Part shown: in pieces, positions 1 to 7,330 of the stretch
Layout: each line of letters begins with the position of its first letter
Numbering within the stretch: the stretch's first letter is position 1
Assembly: GCA_000746015.1 (NCBI GenBank)
Contig: KN050797.1
Coordinates: 116,675-180,674, forward strand
Direction: 5' to 3'
DNA from: Lachnospiraceae bacterium MA2020
GTDB taxonomy: Bacteria; Bacillota; Clostridia; Lachnospirales; Lachnospiraceae
Length of the DNA stretch: 64,000 bases
The notes under the pieces: generated by a model
Told to the model about the DNA's origin: nothing
Seen by the model: the letters and a program-made list of their open reading frames with translations, nothing else
Database searches by the model: none
Program-made: the position numbers and the translations under genes

Positions 1-245
1 GCAGCAGTAAGGTTAAATCTTTCCTTAAGTCCTGCAAGGATAGGACGGAATGTGCTCGTAAGTCCGCCGGAACCAACATTAAGGATGAGCATACCAATTA
101 TAGCTTTCAAAGTACCTGCAAGAGTATCATACCACTTTTTGCCCATGAGGCAGTATCCTAAGAGTGTCAGGAAACCAACCATGTATGGGGCCTTCTGTAA
201 AATGTAAGTTGCAAAAAATGTCCAAATTGCATTTAATATAGCCAT
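1..245 (-). CDS. ulaA: PTS ascorbate-type EIIC (UlaA-like), N-terminal part only
   Basis: The minus-strand reading frame opens at an ATG (243-245), preceded by a GGAG ribosome site, and is cut by the window edge after about 81 residues. The visible part is hydrophobic and has the layout typical of the start of ascorbate-family EIIC permeases: an amphipathic start, then QKAPYMVGFLTLLGY, then a Gly-rich LNVGSGGLTSTFRP segment. EIIC forms the membrane channel that moves the sugar while it is phosphorylated. It lies 38 bp after the IIA gene and downstream of ulaG on the same strand, so it probably belongs to the ula operon. The IIB component is not in the window and may lie further left. The family call is good; the exact substrate rests mainly on the neighbouring ulaG and ulaE. 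Confidence 0.82.
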   Translation of the reverse strand, partial: MAILNAIWTFFATYILQKAPYMVGFLTLLGYCLMGKKWYDTLAGTLKAIIGMLILNVGSGGLTSTFRPILAGLKERFNLTA

Positions 246-283
246 ATCTTCTCCTTAATTTAGTAACTTATGTTACTATCACA

Positions 284-766
284 TCATTCATTGTCACATG
301 GATATTTTTTCATTGCCTCCAGAATGTCCTCTGCACTTCGACACTTCCCCAAAGCGTCGATAAGGTCATCATTCATGAAAATATCCATAAGCTGCGAAAT
401 ATTATTCATGTGCTCTTCAGAGTTGACAGCTGAAAGAGTGAAGAAAAGATTGGCTTCCTTCTTTTCTCCGTCCTCGTCCTCACCGAAGTCGATCATGTTC
501 TCTGATACCATAAAGCCTATGCCTGTTTTATAGGCGCCCTCTGGATTTTCAGTTGTATGAGGCATTGCGATATTGTGCTCGAAAACAACATAAGGACCGT
601 GCTTTTCGATACATGCAACGATCTGCTTGTAGTAATCTTCACTTACACTGCCATCCTCTACAAGAGGAAGTGCGCTCAAACGCACTGCCTCCTGCCATGT
701 CACACCTTCACCGTTGATGAAGCTGTAGTGTTTCTTCTCTACGATTGTCTCTAATACATTAGCCAT
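284..766 (-). CDS. ulaC: PTS EIIA component (UlaC/fructose-mannitol IIA fold)
   Basis: This 160-residue cytoplasmic protein has the length of a stand-alone EIIA of the mannitol/fructose fold. The expected phospho-accepting histidine is His70, in the motif EHNIAMPHT, inside the usual PH-T context. It would carry phosphate from HPr to the IIB unit of the ascorbate transporter. The ATG at 764-766 is preceded by GGGAG. The gene lies 20 bp downstream of ulaG and 38 bp upstream of the IIC gene, all on the minus strand, which fits one operon. An acidic stretch near residue 95 (GEDEDGEKKE) is probably a surface loop. Other IIA specificities cannot be excluded from this protein alone. Confidence 0.85.
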   Translation of the reverse strand: MANVLETIVEKKHYSFINGEGVTWQEAVRLSALPLVEDGSVSEDYYKQIVACIEKHGPYVVFEHNIAMPHTTENPEGAYKTGIGFMVSENMIDFGEDEDGEKKEANLFFTLSAVNSEEHMNNISQLMDIFMNDDLIDALGKCRSAEDILEAMKKYPCDNE

Positions 767-786
767 TTATTTTTCTCCCGTTTATA

Positions 787-1890
787 TTACAGACATGATC
801 TGTAAGGAATGTTCTGTGGGTGCTCGAAGCAATCCTCAAATCCACGACGGTGGTGGTAGTAGATCTTATCCTTGTCCTGTGGATACATATACTTGCCGCC
901 TACCTGCCAGAAGAATGGATGGAACTTGTACTCGTTACGATCCTTCTTGAAATCGTAAAGGAGCTTGATCTCATCACAATCTGCCTGGAAGTTTGTCCAT
1001 ACATCCCAGTGAATAGGAACTACAACGTCACAACGAAGGTTCTCAGCCATACGGAGTACATCGATAGATGTCATCTTGTCCTGCATTCCGATAGGATTCT
1101 CACCGAATGAACCGAATGCTACGTCAATATCATAATCTTTACCGTGCTTAGCAAAGTAGATTGAGAAGTGTGAATCACCTGAGTGATAGATGTTTCCGCC
1201 AGGTGTCTTTACGAGGTAGTTTACAGCCTTCTCATCCATATCTGTAGGACACTTGCCTGTAAGCTCTTCTCTGTCCTCACCAGTAGAGTCTGTAGTAACG
1301 ATACATGTACGATCAAAGCTGTCAAGACATACGATCTCGATATCCTTAAGCTTGATAACATCGCCAGGCTTTACAATCTTGCATCTCTCTTCAGGAACTC
1401 CCCACTTTATCCATGTCTCAACAGACTTCAAAGGTCCTATAAATGGTACCGGGATTTCCTTTCCGTTCTCATCTGTTGTTGTCATGCCGCTGTTAATAAC
1501 ATGTGCAGCCCACTCAGCAGACATATGATCCTGATGATAATGTGTAGCAAGGACTGCATCAACCTGCTTAAAAGCGAATGGATCAATAACGAATGGTACA
1601 TTCCTTAAGTTTGGCTGCATAAGGCGTCCGCCGCACATATTTGCCATCTGGTGTCCCGGCTTCATCTTGCCGTCACCGTGTGTGCGCTTACCATTTCCAC
1701 ACCAAAGGTCGATAGTAATGTTTGCGCCACCTGGTGTCTTGAACCAGATGCCTGTGCATCCGAGCCACCACATTGCTACCTGTCCCTCAGGTACTACTGC
1801 ATTTTCGATGTCCTCTACAAGCCATGTGCCCCACTCTGGGAAAGTACTGTTGATCCAGCTTTCGCGGGTCATTTCTGAAATCTTACTCAT
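787..1890 (-). CDS. ulaG: L-ascorbate-6-phosphate lactonase UlaG
   Basis: UlaG opens the lactone ring of L-ascorbate 6-phosphate to 3-keto-L-gulonate 6-phosphate in the cytoplasm. This is the first committed step after PTS uptake. The 367 residues match the family length (about 355). The metallo-beta-lactamase metal motif is intact as THYHQDH at residues 116-122. Further His/Asp ligands are visible in YHSGDSHFS and VPIHWDVW. The start ATG has a strong AGGAGG site about 5 bases upstream. It is the first gene of the minus-strand ula operon and is divergent from ulaE across a 564-bp control region. Dehydrogenase or decarboxylase genes (UlaD) are not in this window. Confidence 0.93.
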   Translation of the reverse strand: MSKISEMTRESWINSTFPEWGTWLVEDIENAVVPEGQVAMWWLGCTGIWFKTPGGANITIDLWCGNGKRTHGDGKMKPGHQMANMCGGRLMQPNLRNVPFVIDPFAFKQVDAVLATHYHQDHMSAEWAAHVINSGMTTTDENGKEIPVPFIGPLKSVETWIKWGVPEERCKIVKPGDVIKLKDIEIVCLDSFDRTCIVTTDSTGEDREELTGKCPTDMDEKAVNYLVKTPGGNIYHSGDSHFSIYFAKHGKDYDIDVAFGSFGENPIGMQDKMTSIDVLRMAENLRCDVVVPIHWDVWTNFQADCDEIKLLYDFKKDRNEYKFHPFFWQVGGKYMYPQDKDKIYYHHRRGFEDCFEHPQNIPYRSCL

Positions 1891-2454
1891 TTCTCCTCCT
1901 TTATGATAATGACATTTTCAAAACATGAGTAATGGTTGGATTAAATGTTTATGTTCCGTCCATATTTGCTTTATGACTATATAATAATCTTGTTTCGAAA
2001 TAAAATCAATCATAAAAATTAAGTTATATGATTGTTAAAAAGCATTATATGTTCGTTTAGTAAATGTATTGTGCAAATAGCTTATCAAGACAAGTTGAGC
2101 AAAATCAAGGGTTTTGGCACAAAAATACCGTATTTGAAGTTTTATGAACGCTTGTGGTTGTGCATAATGACGAAAATTTTAGGATAATAAAAATTGCGTA
2201 AATATAGGGAAAATACTTGAAAAACTACAGAATAATACATATAATCAAAGCGTGGAAAAGATATGACAGTTTAATCTGTCTTATATGAAATATTTCATAA
2301 TAGGACAGAAAAGAAAACTAAATATGTATGACTTGGGTTATGTTATTTATATGTTCGTGTTTTATGTTCCATATTTGCTTAAAACAAAACATAAAGCGAG
2401 TGCGATATGATTACACACTATATAATGTAGTGATCGTTTTTGGGAGAATTTTTT
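1891..2454. promoter_or_regulatory. Divergent ula control region
   Basis: This 564-bp AT-rich gap separates ulaG (leftward) from ulaE (rightward). I see no gene or tRNA in it. It holds two copies of TTTATGTTCC followed by ATATTTGCTT: one at 1948-1971, where four bases (GTCC) separate the halves, and one at 2361-2380, where the halves abut. A second shared word, TATATGTTCGT, occurs at 2046-2056 and 2348-2358. A perfect 16-bp palindrome, TATGAAATATTTCATA, lies at 2284-2299. A TATAAT at 2421-2426 sits before ulaE, but its -35 position is poor, which fits an activated or repressed promoter. DeoR-family repressors control ula genes in enteric bacteria; which regulator acts here is unknown. Confidence 0.6.
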
Positions 2455-3297
2455 ATGAAAAAATACGCAATAGGACTATATGAAAAGGCAATGCCCAAGA
2501 GTATGTCATGGGAAGAGAAGCTGCAGTGTGCTAAAGACTGTGGCTATGATTTTGTAGAGATAAGTATTGATGAAACCGATGAAAAGCTTGCAAGACTTGA
2601 GTGGAGTCAGGATGAAAGACTTGAGCTTGTAGGTCTTATGAAAAAGATCGGTGTACCTATAAGAAGTATGTGTCTTTCAGGACATAGAAAGTATCCTTTC
2701 GGAGCGTCTGATGAGGCTGTAAGAAAGAGAAGTATGGAGATTATGGAAAAGGCCATCGAGCTTGCAGATGATCTCGGCATCAGGATCATACAGCTTGCCG
2801 GATATGACGTTTACTATGAAGAGGGTACAGCGGAAAGTGAGAGACTTTTTGCAGAAAACCTTAAAAAGGCAACGATCATGGCAGCGTCAAAGGGTATCGT
2901 CATGGGCTTTGAGACTATGGAAACAGAGTTCATGAATACTACTGAGAAGGCTATGAAATATGTAAAGCTTGTGGATAATCCGTATCTTGGAGTATATCCT
3001 GACTCCGGAAATCTTACAAATGCGGCAGTAACTTACGGCACAAGCGTGCTTGACGATCTTGAGACAGGAAGAGGCCATATCGTGGCACTTCATCTTAAGG
3101 AAACTGTACCGGGTAAGTTCCGCGAGATACCATTCCTTACAGGACATGTTGATTTTGAGGCTGTAATTAAGAAGGCATGGGAGCTTGGCATCAGAAGATT
3201 TGTTACTGAGATGTGGGATGTAGGAAACGAGACCTGGAAAGAGGATATCGTTTTCGCATGTAAGTCAATGAGTGCAATACTTGATAAACAGGATTAA
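2455..3297 (+). CDS. ulaE: L-xylulose/L-ribulose-5-phosphate 3-epimerase UlaE
   Basis: This TIM-barrel epimerase interconverts L-xylulose 5-phosphate and L-ribulose 5-phosphate in ascorbate breakdown. The 280 residues match UlaE/SgaU length (about 284). Family words are clear: GLYEKAMP near the start, FVEISIDETDE, MCLSGHRKYPFG, IQLAGYDVYY and YPDSGNL. Metal-ligand Glu/Asp/His residues of the xylose-isomerase-like fold are present, including the Glu in FETME, the Asp in YPDSGN and the His in ALHLKE. The start was set at ATG 2455 because GGGAG lies 8 bases before it; a TTG at 2440 would overlap no ribosome site. It is divergent from ulaG and 22 bp ahead of the next gene, so the two rightward genes are probably co-transcribed. 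Confidence 0.93.
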   Translation: MKKYAIGLYEKAMPKSMSWEEKLQCAKDCGYDFVEISIDETDEKLARLEWSQDERLELVGLMKKIGVPIRSMCLSGHRKYPFGASDEAVRKRSMEIMEKAIELADDLGIRIIQLAGYDVYYEEGTAESERLFAENLKKATIMAASKGIVMGFETMETEFMNTTEKAMKYVKLVDNPYLGVYPDSGNLTNAAVTYGTSVLDDLETGRGHIVALHLKETVPGKFREIPFLTGHVDFEAVIKKAWELGIRRFVTEMWDVGNETWKEDIVFACKSMSAILDKQD

Positions 3298-3319
3298 TGA
3301 ATTGGAGGGATCTTAGATC

Positions 3320-4381
3320 ATGAAGGTTGAGAAGAAAGTAATCGCAAATTTGAATAAGTGCTATTCTATAGCAGAGCTTGAGTATAAGGGAGATCACTGC
3401 TTTTTGGTAGCAGCTGAAAAGCAGGATCCATGCTACCTCTTTAATGAGGCAGGCGAGAAGATCGATACAGTCTGGGACGGACCGGGCGGAGTTATGACAA
3501 TGGCGCAGGTTCCGGGGACTGACGGAGTTTTCCTTGCTACAAGAAAGTTTTACTCACCTAACGATTCACTTGAGGCTGAGATCATAGTAGTAAAGCCGGG
3601 TGCAAACGGTTGGGAGACATATACTCTTTGCAAGGCTCCATTCGTTCACCGTTTTGGAATCCTTGAAAGAGGCGGAGCACAGTATCTTCTTGTATGCTGC
3701 CTCAAGACAGGCCACGAGTACAAGAATGACTGGAGAAGCTATGGTGCATGCTTTGGAGCAGTTCTTCCTAAGGATCTTGAGCAGTTTAACGGTGATAAAA
3801 ATCTTGAGCTTACTCTTATCAAAGACGGCATGCTTAAAAATCATGGCTACTGCAAGATCAACAAGGGCGGCTATGAGGCAGGTCTTGTAGGCTGCGAGCA
3901 GGGTACATTCCTCTTTGAGCCACCTGCAGTTCTTGGCGCAGACTGGTCTGTAACAAAGATACACGATCTGCCATCAAGTGACTCAGTACTTATCGATTTT
4001 GACGGCGACGGACAGCTCGAGCTTGGATGTATTGCTCCATTCCACGGCAATTCTCTTACAATTTATCACCTTGATGAACACGGAAACTACGTTCCTCAGT
4101 GGAAGTATGCCGCAAAAGAGGCAGATACAGAGATGATCCACGCTACATGGGCTTGCGAGATTGGCGGAAAGCAGTCATGGGTAGTAGGCTGGAGAAAGGG
4201 AACTAAGGATACGATCGTTATCACATGGGATGCTGAGGAAGGCAACTATAAGACAGAGTTCCTTGATCAGAATACAGGTTGTGCAAATGCACTTCACTTC
4301 AAGAATAAGGATGGCAAGGACATAGTGATCGGAGCCAACCGCGAGATCGACGAGATTGCAATGTATACTTTAACTGAATAA
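3320..4381 (+). CDS. Unknown cytoplasmic protein with FG-GAP-like DxDGDG loop, linked to ula genes
   Basis: I do not recognise a named family for this 353-residue protein. It has no signal peptide or membrane segment and is rich in short alternating beta-like stretches, suggesting a beta-propeller. One loop, DFDGDGQLELG (residues near 230), resembles the calcium-binding FG-GAP/VCBS loop normally found in secreted propellers. Other conserved-looking segments are the Gly-rich WDGPGGVMT, the HATWACEIGG stretch and the C-terminal FKNKDGKDIVIGANREID. GGAGGG lies 10 bases before the ATG, and the gene follows ulaE by 22 bp and precedes a terminator. Co-transcription with ulaE suggests a role in sensing or processing an ascorbate-pathway compound; this is inference only. 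Confidence 0.75.
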   Translation: MKVEKKVIANLNKCYSIAELEYKGDHCFLVAAEKQDPCYLFNEAGEKIDTVWDGPGGVMTMAQVPGTDGVFLATRKFYSPNDSLEAEIIVVKPGANGWETYTLCKAPFVHRFGILERGGAQYLLVCCLKTGHEYKNDWRSYGACFGAVLPKDLEQFNGDKNLELTLIKDGMLKNHGYCKINKGGYEAGLVGCEQGTFLFEPPAVLGADWSVTKIHDLPSSDSVLIDFDGDGQLELGCIAPFHGNSLTIYHLDEHGNYVPQWKYAAKEADTEMIHATWACEIGGKQSWVVGWRKGTKDTIVITWDAEEGNYKTEFLDQNTGCANALHFKNKDGKDIVIGANREIDEIAMYTLTE

Positions 4382-4389
4382 ATAGTCGG

Positions 4390-4430
4390 AAGGCAGCTGT
4401 GAAATATAGATCGCAGCTGCCTTTAAATGT
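4390..4430 (+). terminator. Terminator after the rightward ula genes
   Basis: The arms AAGGCAGCTG (4390-4399) and CAGCTGCCTT (4414-4423) are perfectly complementary around a 14-base loop, just after the stop at 4381. The T-tract is short and weak, so termination may be partial. Confidence 0.6.
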
Positions 4431-4504
4431 ACAACTCTTCATTTTTTCCTGATAATATGATATCATTTGTTAGATTTAACTAACTTGATCAGGAGGACAC
4501 TAGA

Positions 4505-5128
4505 TTGAAATACTCTAAAACATGTTTGACGGCTGTGCTGGCAGGATTTTGCATAGGGCTTGGTGGTATGATATATCTTTCGATTGACGACAAGGTTGTC
4601 GGCTCGGCGTTATTCAGCATCGGTCTGTTTGTGGTATTGACGATGAAACTGAGCCTGTTTACAGGCAAGATATGTTATGTAATTGATGGAGATAAGATTA
4701 ACAACATCATAAACGTTGTCATAACATGGCTCGGCAATTTTGCTGGATCGTTGATACTTGCTTTGATCATCCGAAATACAAGGACAGGAGCGGGAATAAG
4801 TGAAAGGGCGCTTGCTTTGTGTCAGGTCAAGCTTGATGATTCATATTTAAGCCTTTTCTTACTTGGATTTTTGTGCAATATCTTTATTTTCATTGCGGTC
4901 GATGAGTTTAAGAAAAATGAACACATAACCGGAAAGTATGTTGCGATTTTTCTTGGTGTAATGGGATTTATCATAGCCGGAACGGAGCACTGCGTCGCAG
5001 ATATGTTTTATATAAATGTGGCGGGGGCTTATTCGGCAGAAATGATAGTGCGTCTGCTTATTATTACTGCAGGCAATACCATTGGTGGTATCTGCTCGAA
5101 TTATTTTGTGAAGAAGATTCAAGATTAG
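4505..5128 (+). CDS. Formate/nitrite transporter (FNT) family channel
   Basis: This 207-residue integral membrane protein has about six hydrophobic segments and the FNT hallmarks SLFTGKI in the third segment region and a TEHCVADMFY motif near the C-terminus (canonical GxEHxxANM). FNT channels pass formate, nitrite, hydrosulfide or similar small anions as pentamers. It is shorter than FocA/NirC (about 270-285 residues), mainly through short loops. The start is TTG at 4505: AGGAGG lies at 4491-4496, exactly 8 bases upstream, and no ATG is available nearby. It stands alone between a terminator and the tcdA promoter. The substrate cannot be chosen from sequence; formate export would suit a fermentative anaerobe. 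Confidence 0.82.
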   Translation: MKYSKTCLTAVLAGFCIGLGGMIYLSIDDKVVGSALFSIGLFVVLTMKLSLFTGKICYVIDGDKINNIINVVITWLGNFAGSLILALIIRNTRTGAGISERALALCQVKLDDSYLSLFLLGFLCNIFIFIAVDEFKKNEHITGKYVAIFLGVMGFIIAGTEHCVADMFYINVAGAYSAEMIVRLLIITAGNTIGGICSNYFVKKIQD

Positions 5129-5160
5129 AAGTTAACTGTTCATAAAAATCGACCATATAT

Positions 5161-5189
5161 TTGACATAAGTGCTCCATTAGCCTATACT
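5161..5189 (+). promoter_or_regulatory. Sigma-A-type promoter for tcdA
   Basis: TTGACA at 5161-5166 and TATACT at 5184-5189 are separated by exactly 17 bases, giving a near-consensus housekeeping promoter 29 bp before the tcdA start. Confidence 0.85.
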
Positions 5190-5218
5190 AAGGGTTTGAA
5201 CGAAGGGGAGTGATGATT

Positions 5219-5947
5219 ATGTTAAATCAATTTGCGAGAACGGAATTACTTATAGGTAAAGATGCTGTAAAAAAGCTTCAGGGTTCGAGAGTGGCGGTGT
5301 TTGGCATAGGCGGTGTTGGAGGATACGTTTGTGAGGCACTTGCACGAAGCGGCGTAGGAGCTTTTGATCTTGTGGACAGCGATACTGTGAGCCTGACAAA
5401 CCTAAACAGGCAGATAATAGCTACGACAAGGACGATAGGTCAGTATAAAGTAGATGTCATGAGGACAAGGATAATGGACATCAATCCTCAGGCAGAGATA
5501 AATGTATATAGATGCTTTTTCCTTCCGGAAAACGCAAGAGATTTTCCGTTTGAAAAATATGATTATGTGGTTGACTGTGTGGATACAGTTACGGCAAAGA
5601 TTGCCCTTATAATGACAGCTAAGGAAAAGGGCGTAAAGGTGATCAGTGCCATGGGAGCCGGCAATAAACTGGATCCTACAAGGTTTAAGGTTGCTGATAT
5701 CTATGAGACAAGCATTTGTCCGCTTGCAAGAGTCATGCGCAGGGAGCTTAAGAAAAGAGGCGTTGATTCACTTAAGGTGGTGTACTCTGATGAGATACCA
5801 AAGATGCCTATAGATGAGACTACAAATAGCGAGACAAAGGGTACTACCGGCAGGGCGGTTCCTGGGTCCACAGCTTTTGTTCCATCGGTTGCAGGTCTTA
5901 TAATTGCGAGCGAGATAGTTAAAGACATAAGCGGATATCAGCTTTGA
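5219..5947 (+). CDS. tcdA: tRNA threonylcarbamoyladenosine dehydratase TcdA (E1-like)
   Basis: TcdA uses ATP to cyclise the t6A37 modification of tRNAs that read ANN codons into ct6A. The protein has the ThiF/MoeB/E1 Rossmann fold with the nucleotide motif GIGGVGGYV near residue 28, the conserved Asp in DSDTVSLTNLNRQ, and the DCVDTVTAKI segment. It lacks the CxxC zinc pairs of MoeB/ThiF, matching the TcdA/YgdL branch, and at 242 residues is close to family length (about 268). Three in-frame starts occur (GTG 5210, ATG 5213, ATG 5219); ATG 5219 was chosen because the GGGGAG site at 5205-5210 is then 8 bases away. A consensus promoter lies upstream, so it appears monocistronic. Confidence 0.9.
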   Translation: MLNQFARTELLIGKDAVKKLQGSRVAVFGIGGVGGYVCEALARSGVGAFDLVDSDTVSLTNLNRQIIATTRTIGQYKVDVMRTRIMDINPQAEINVYRCFFLPENARDFPFEKYDYVVDCVDTVTAKIALIMTAKEKGVKVISAMGAGNKLDPTRFKVADIYETSICPLARVMRRELKKRGVDSLKVVYSDEIPKMPIDETTNSETKGTTGRAVPGSTAFVPSVAGLIIASEIVKDISGYQL

Positions 5948-5973
5948 ATATAAGTTTTAGTCATAATATCCGC

Positions 5974-6002
5974 TTGACATAATTTATTATCAAAGCTAAA
6001 AT
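5974..6002 (+). promoter_or_regulatory. Promoter of the pheST T-box leader
   Basis: TTGACA at 5974-5979 and TAAAAT at 5997-6002 are spaced by 17 bases. Transcription would begin near 6009, at the 5' edge of the T-box leader. Confidence 0.85.
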
Positions 6003-6009
6003 AAATTTG

Positions 6010-6265
6010 TTTGTATTTAAAAGAATAAGATAAAGGCTATGACGTATTGTTAAGAGTCCTGGTGAGGATGCCGCTGCCAGAGAAGGAAGCCATCGGCTGG
6101 AAGCTTCCAAAGCTGCATATCAGGAAAGATGTTCAGATACTGAGCTGCTGATCATATCGGCCGTTTCATGCGCGTTAAGCATAGAGAGTTCCTTATTGTA
6201 ATTAGGAAAATTAGGGTGGTACCGCGGAGAGATTCGTCCCTTTCGGTATCACCTCTTTTGATTTT
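6010..6265 (+). ncRNA. T-box leader (phenylalanine) controlling pheST
   Basis: The T-box core TGGTACCGCGG is present at 6217-6227. The likely specifier codon is TTC (6132-6134), followed by AGA as usual for specifier loops, so uncharged tRNA-Phe is the expected ligand. A terminator can form between GGTGGTACC (6215-6223) and GGTATCACC (6245-6253), followed by TCTTTTGATTTT. The competing antiterminator pairs AGGG (6213-6216) with CCCT (6238-6241). The terminator therefore consumes the T-box sequence itself, and tRNA binding would block it. The leader sits between a consensus promoter and pheS. The specifier assignment is by position and by the downstream gene; the rest is direct. Confidence 0.92.
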
Positions 6266-6287
6266 AAAATTTAGGAGGACTTCTGTT

Positions 6288-7307
6288 ATGAAGGAGAGAC
6301 TGGATGCGATTAAAGAGCAGGCATTAAAGCAGATACAGGAAAGTTTATCACCTGAAAAGCTTAATGAAGTACGTGTAAGCATACTTGGTAAAAAGGGCGA
6401 GCTTACAGCAGTGCTCAAGGGAATGAAGGATGTTGCACCTGAGGACAGACCAAAGGTTGGAGCAATCGTAAATGAGACAAGAGCCGAGATCGAAGAGGCA
6501 CTTGCAAAGGCAAAAACAAAGCTTGAGAGCCTTGCACTTGAGGCACAGATGAAGGCTGAGACAATTGACGTTACACTTCCTGCAAAGAGACCTGCAAGAG
6601 GACACCGTCATCCAAATCAGATCGCACTTGAAGAGATGGAGAGGATCTTTACAGGACTTGGATATGAAGTTATCGAAAGTCCTGAAGTTGAGAAAGATTA
6701 CTACAATTTTGAGGCGCTTAATATTCCTGCAGACCACCCTGCAAAGGATGAGCAGGATACTTTCTATATTAATAAGGAGATACTCCTTCGTACACAGACT
6801 TCAGGAGCACAGGTTCACGAGATGGAGAAGGGACACCTTCCTATCAGAATGATCTGCCCTGGCCGTGTATATCGTTCGGACGAAGTTGATGCTACACATT
6901 CACCTGTATTCCATCAGGTTGAGGGTATGGTAGTTGATGAAAAGACTACTTTTGCAGACCTTAAGGGTACTCTTACAGAGTTTGCAAAGGAGCTCTTCGG
7001 AGAGGATACAAAGGTTAAGTTCCGTCCTCACCACTTCCCATTCACAGAGCCTTCTGCAGAGATGGATGTTTCATGCTTTAAGTGCGGTGGAAAGGGATGC
7101 CGTTTCTGTAAGGGCGAGGGTTGGATAGAGATCCTTGGCTGCGGTATGGTACACCCACACGTTCTTGAGATGAGTGGTATCGATCCACTTAAGTATCGTG
7201 GATTTGCATTTGGTGTAGGTCTTGAGAGAATAGCACTTCTCAAGTACGAGATAGATGACATGCGCCTTATGTATGAAAATGACGCACGTTTCTTGGAACA
7301 GTTCTAA
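6288..7307 (+). CDS. pheS: Phenylalanine-tRNA ligase alpha subunit
   Basis: PheS is the catalytic subunit of the alpha2-beta2 enzyme that charges tRNA-Phe. At 339 residues it has normal length. It shows the N-terminal coiled coil, class II motif 2 in PGRVYRSDEVDATHSPVFHQ, and motif 3 in FAFGVGLERIA. A Cys-rich insert (CFKCGGKGCRFC) common in clostridial PheS is present. The start is ATG 6288, with AGGAGG at 6273-6278 nine bases upstream; a longer frame opening at 6168 runs back into the T-box leader and is not used. It is the first gene of pheS-pheT, 23 bp before pheT, and is controlled by the T-box. Confidence 0.97.
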   Translation: MKERLDAIKEQALKQIQESLSPEKLNEVRVSILGKKGELTAVLKGMKDVAPEDRPKVGAIVNETRAEIEEALAKAKTKLESLALEAQMKAETIDVTLPAKRPARGHRHPNQIALEEMERIFTGLGYEVIESPEVEKDYYNFEALNIPADHPAKDEQDTFYINKEILLRTQTSGAQVHEMEKGHLPIRMICPGRVYRSDEVDATHSPVFHQVEGMVVDEKTTFADLKGTLTEFAKELFGEDTKVKFRPHHFPFTEPSAEMDVSCFKCGGKGCRFCKGEGWIEILGCGMVHPHVLEMSGIDPLKYRGFAFGVGLERIALLKYEIDDMRLMYENDARFLEQF

Positions 7308-7330
7308 ATTTTTTATAGAGGAGATTTAAA

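Noticed and set aside
6168-6287. 40-codon upstream extension of pheS
   Set aside because: It runs through the T-box core and terminator and lacks a ribosome site; ATG 6288 has AGGAGG at the right distance.
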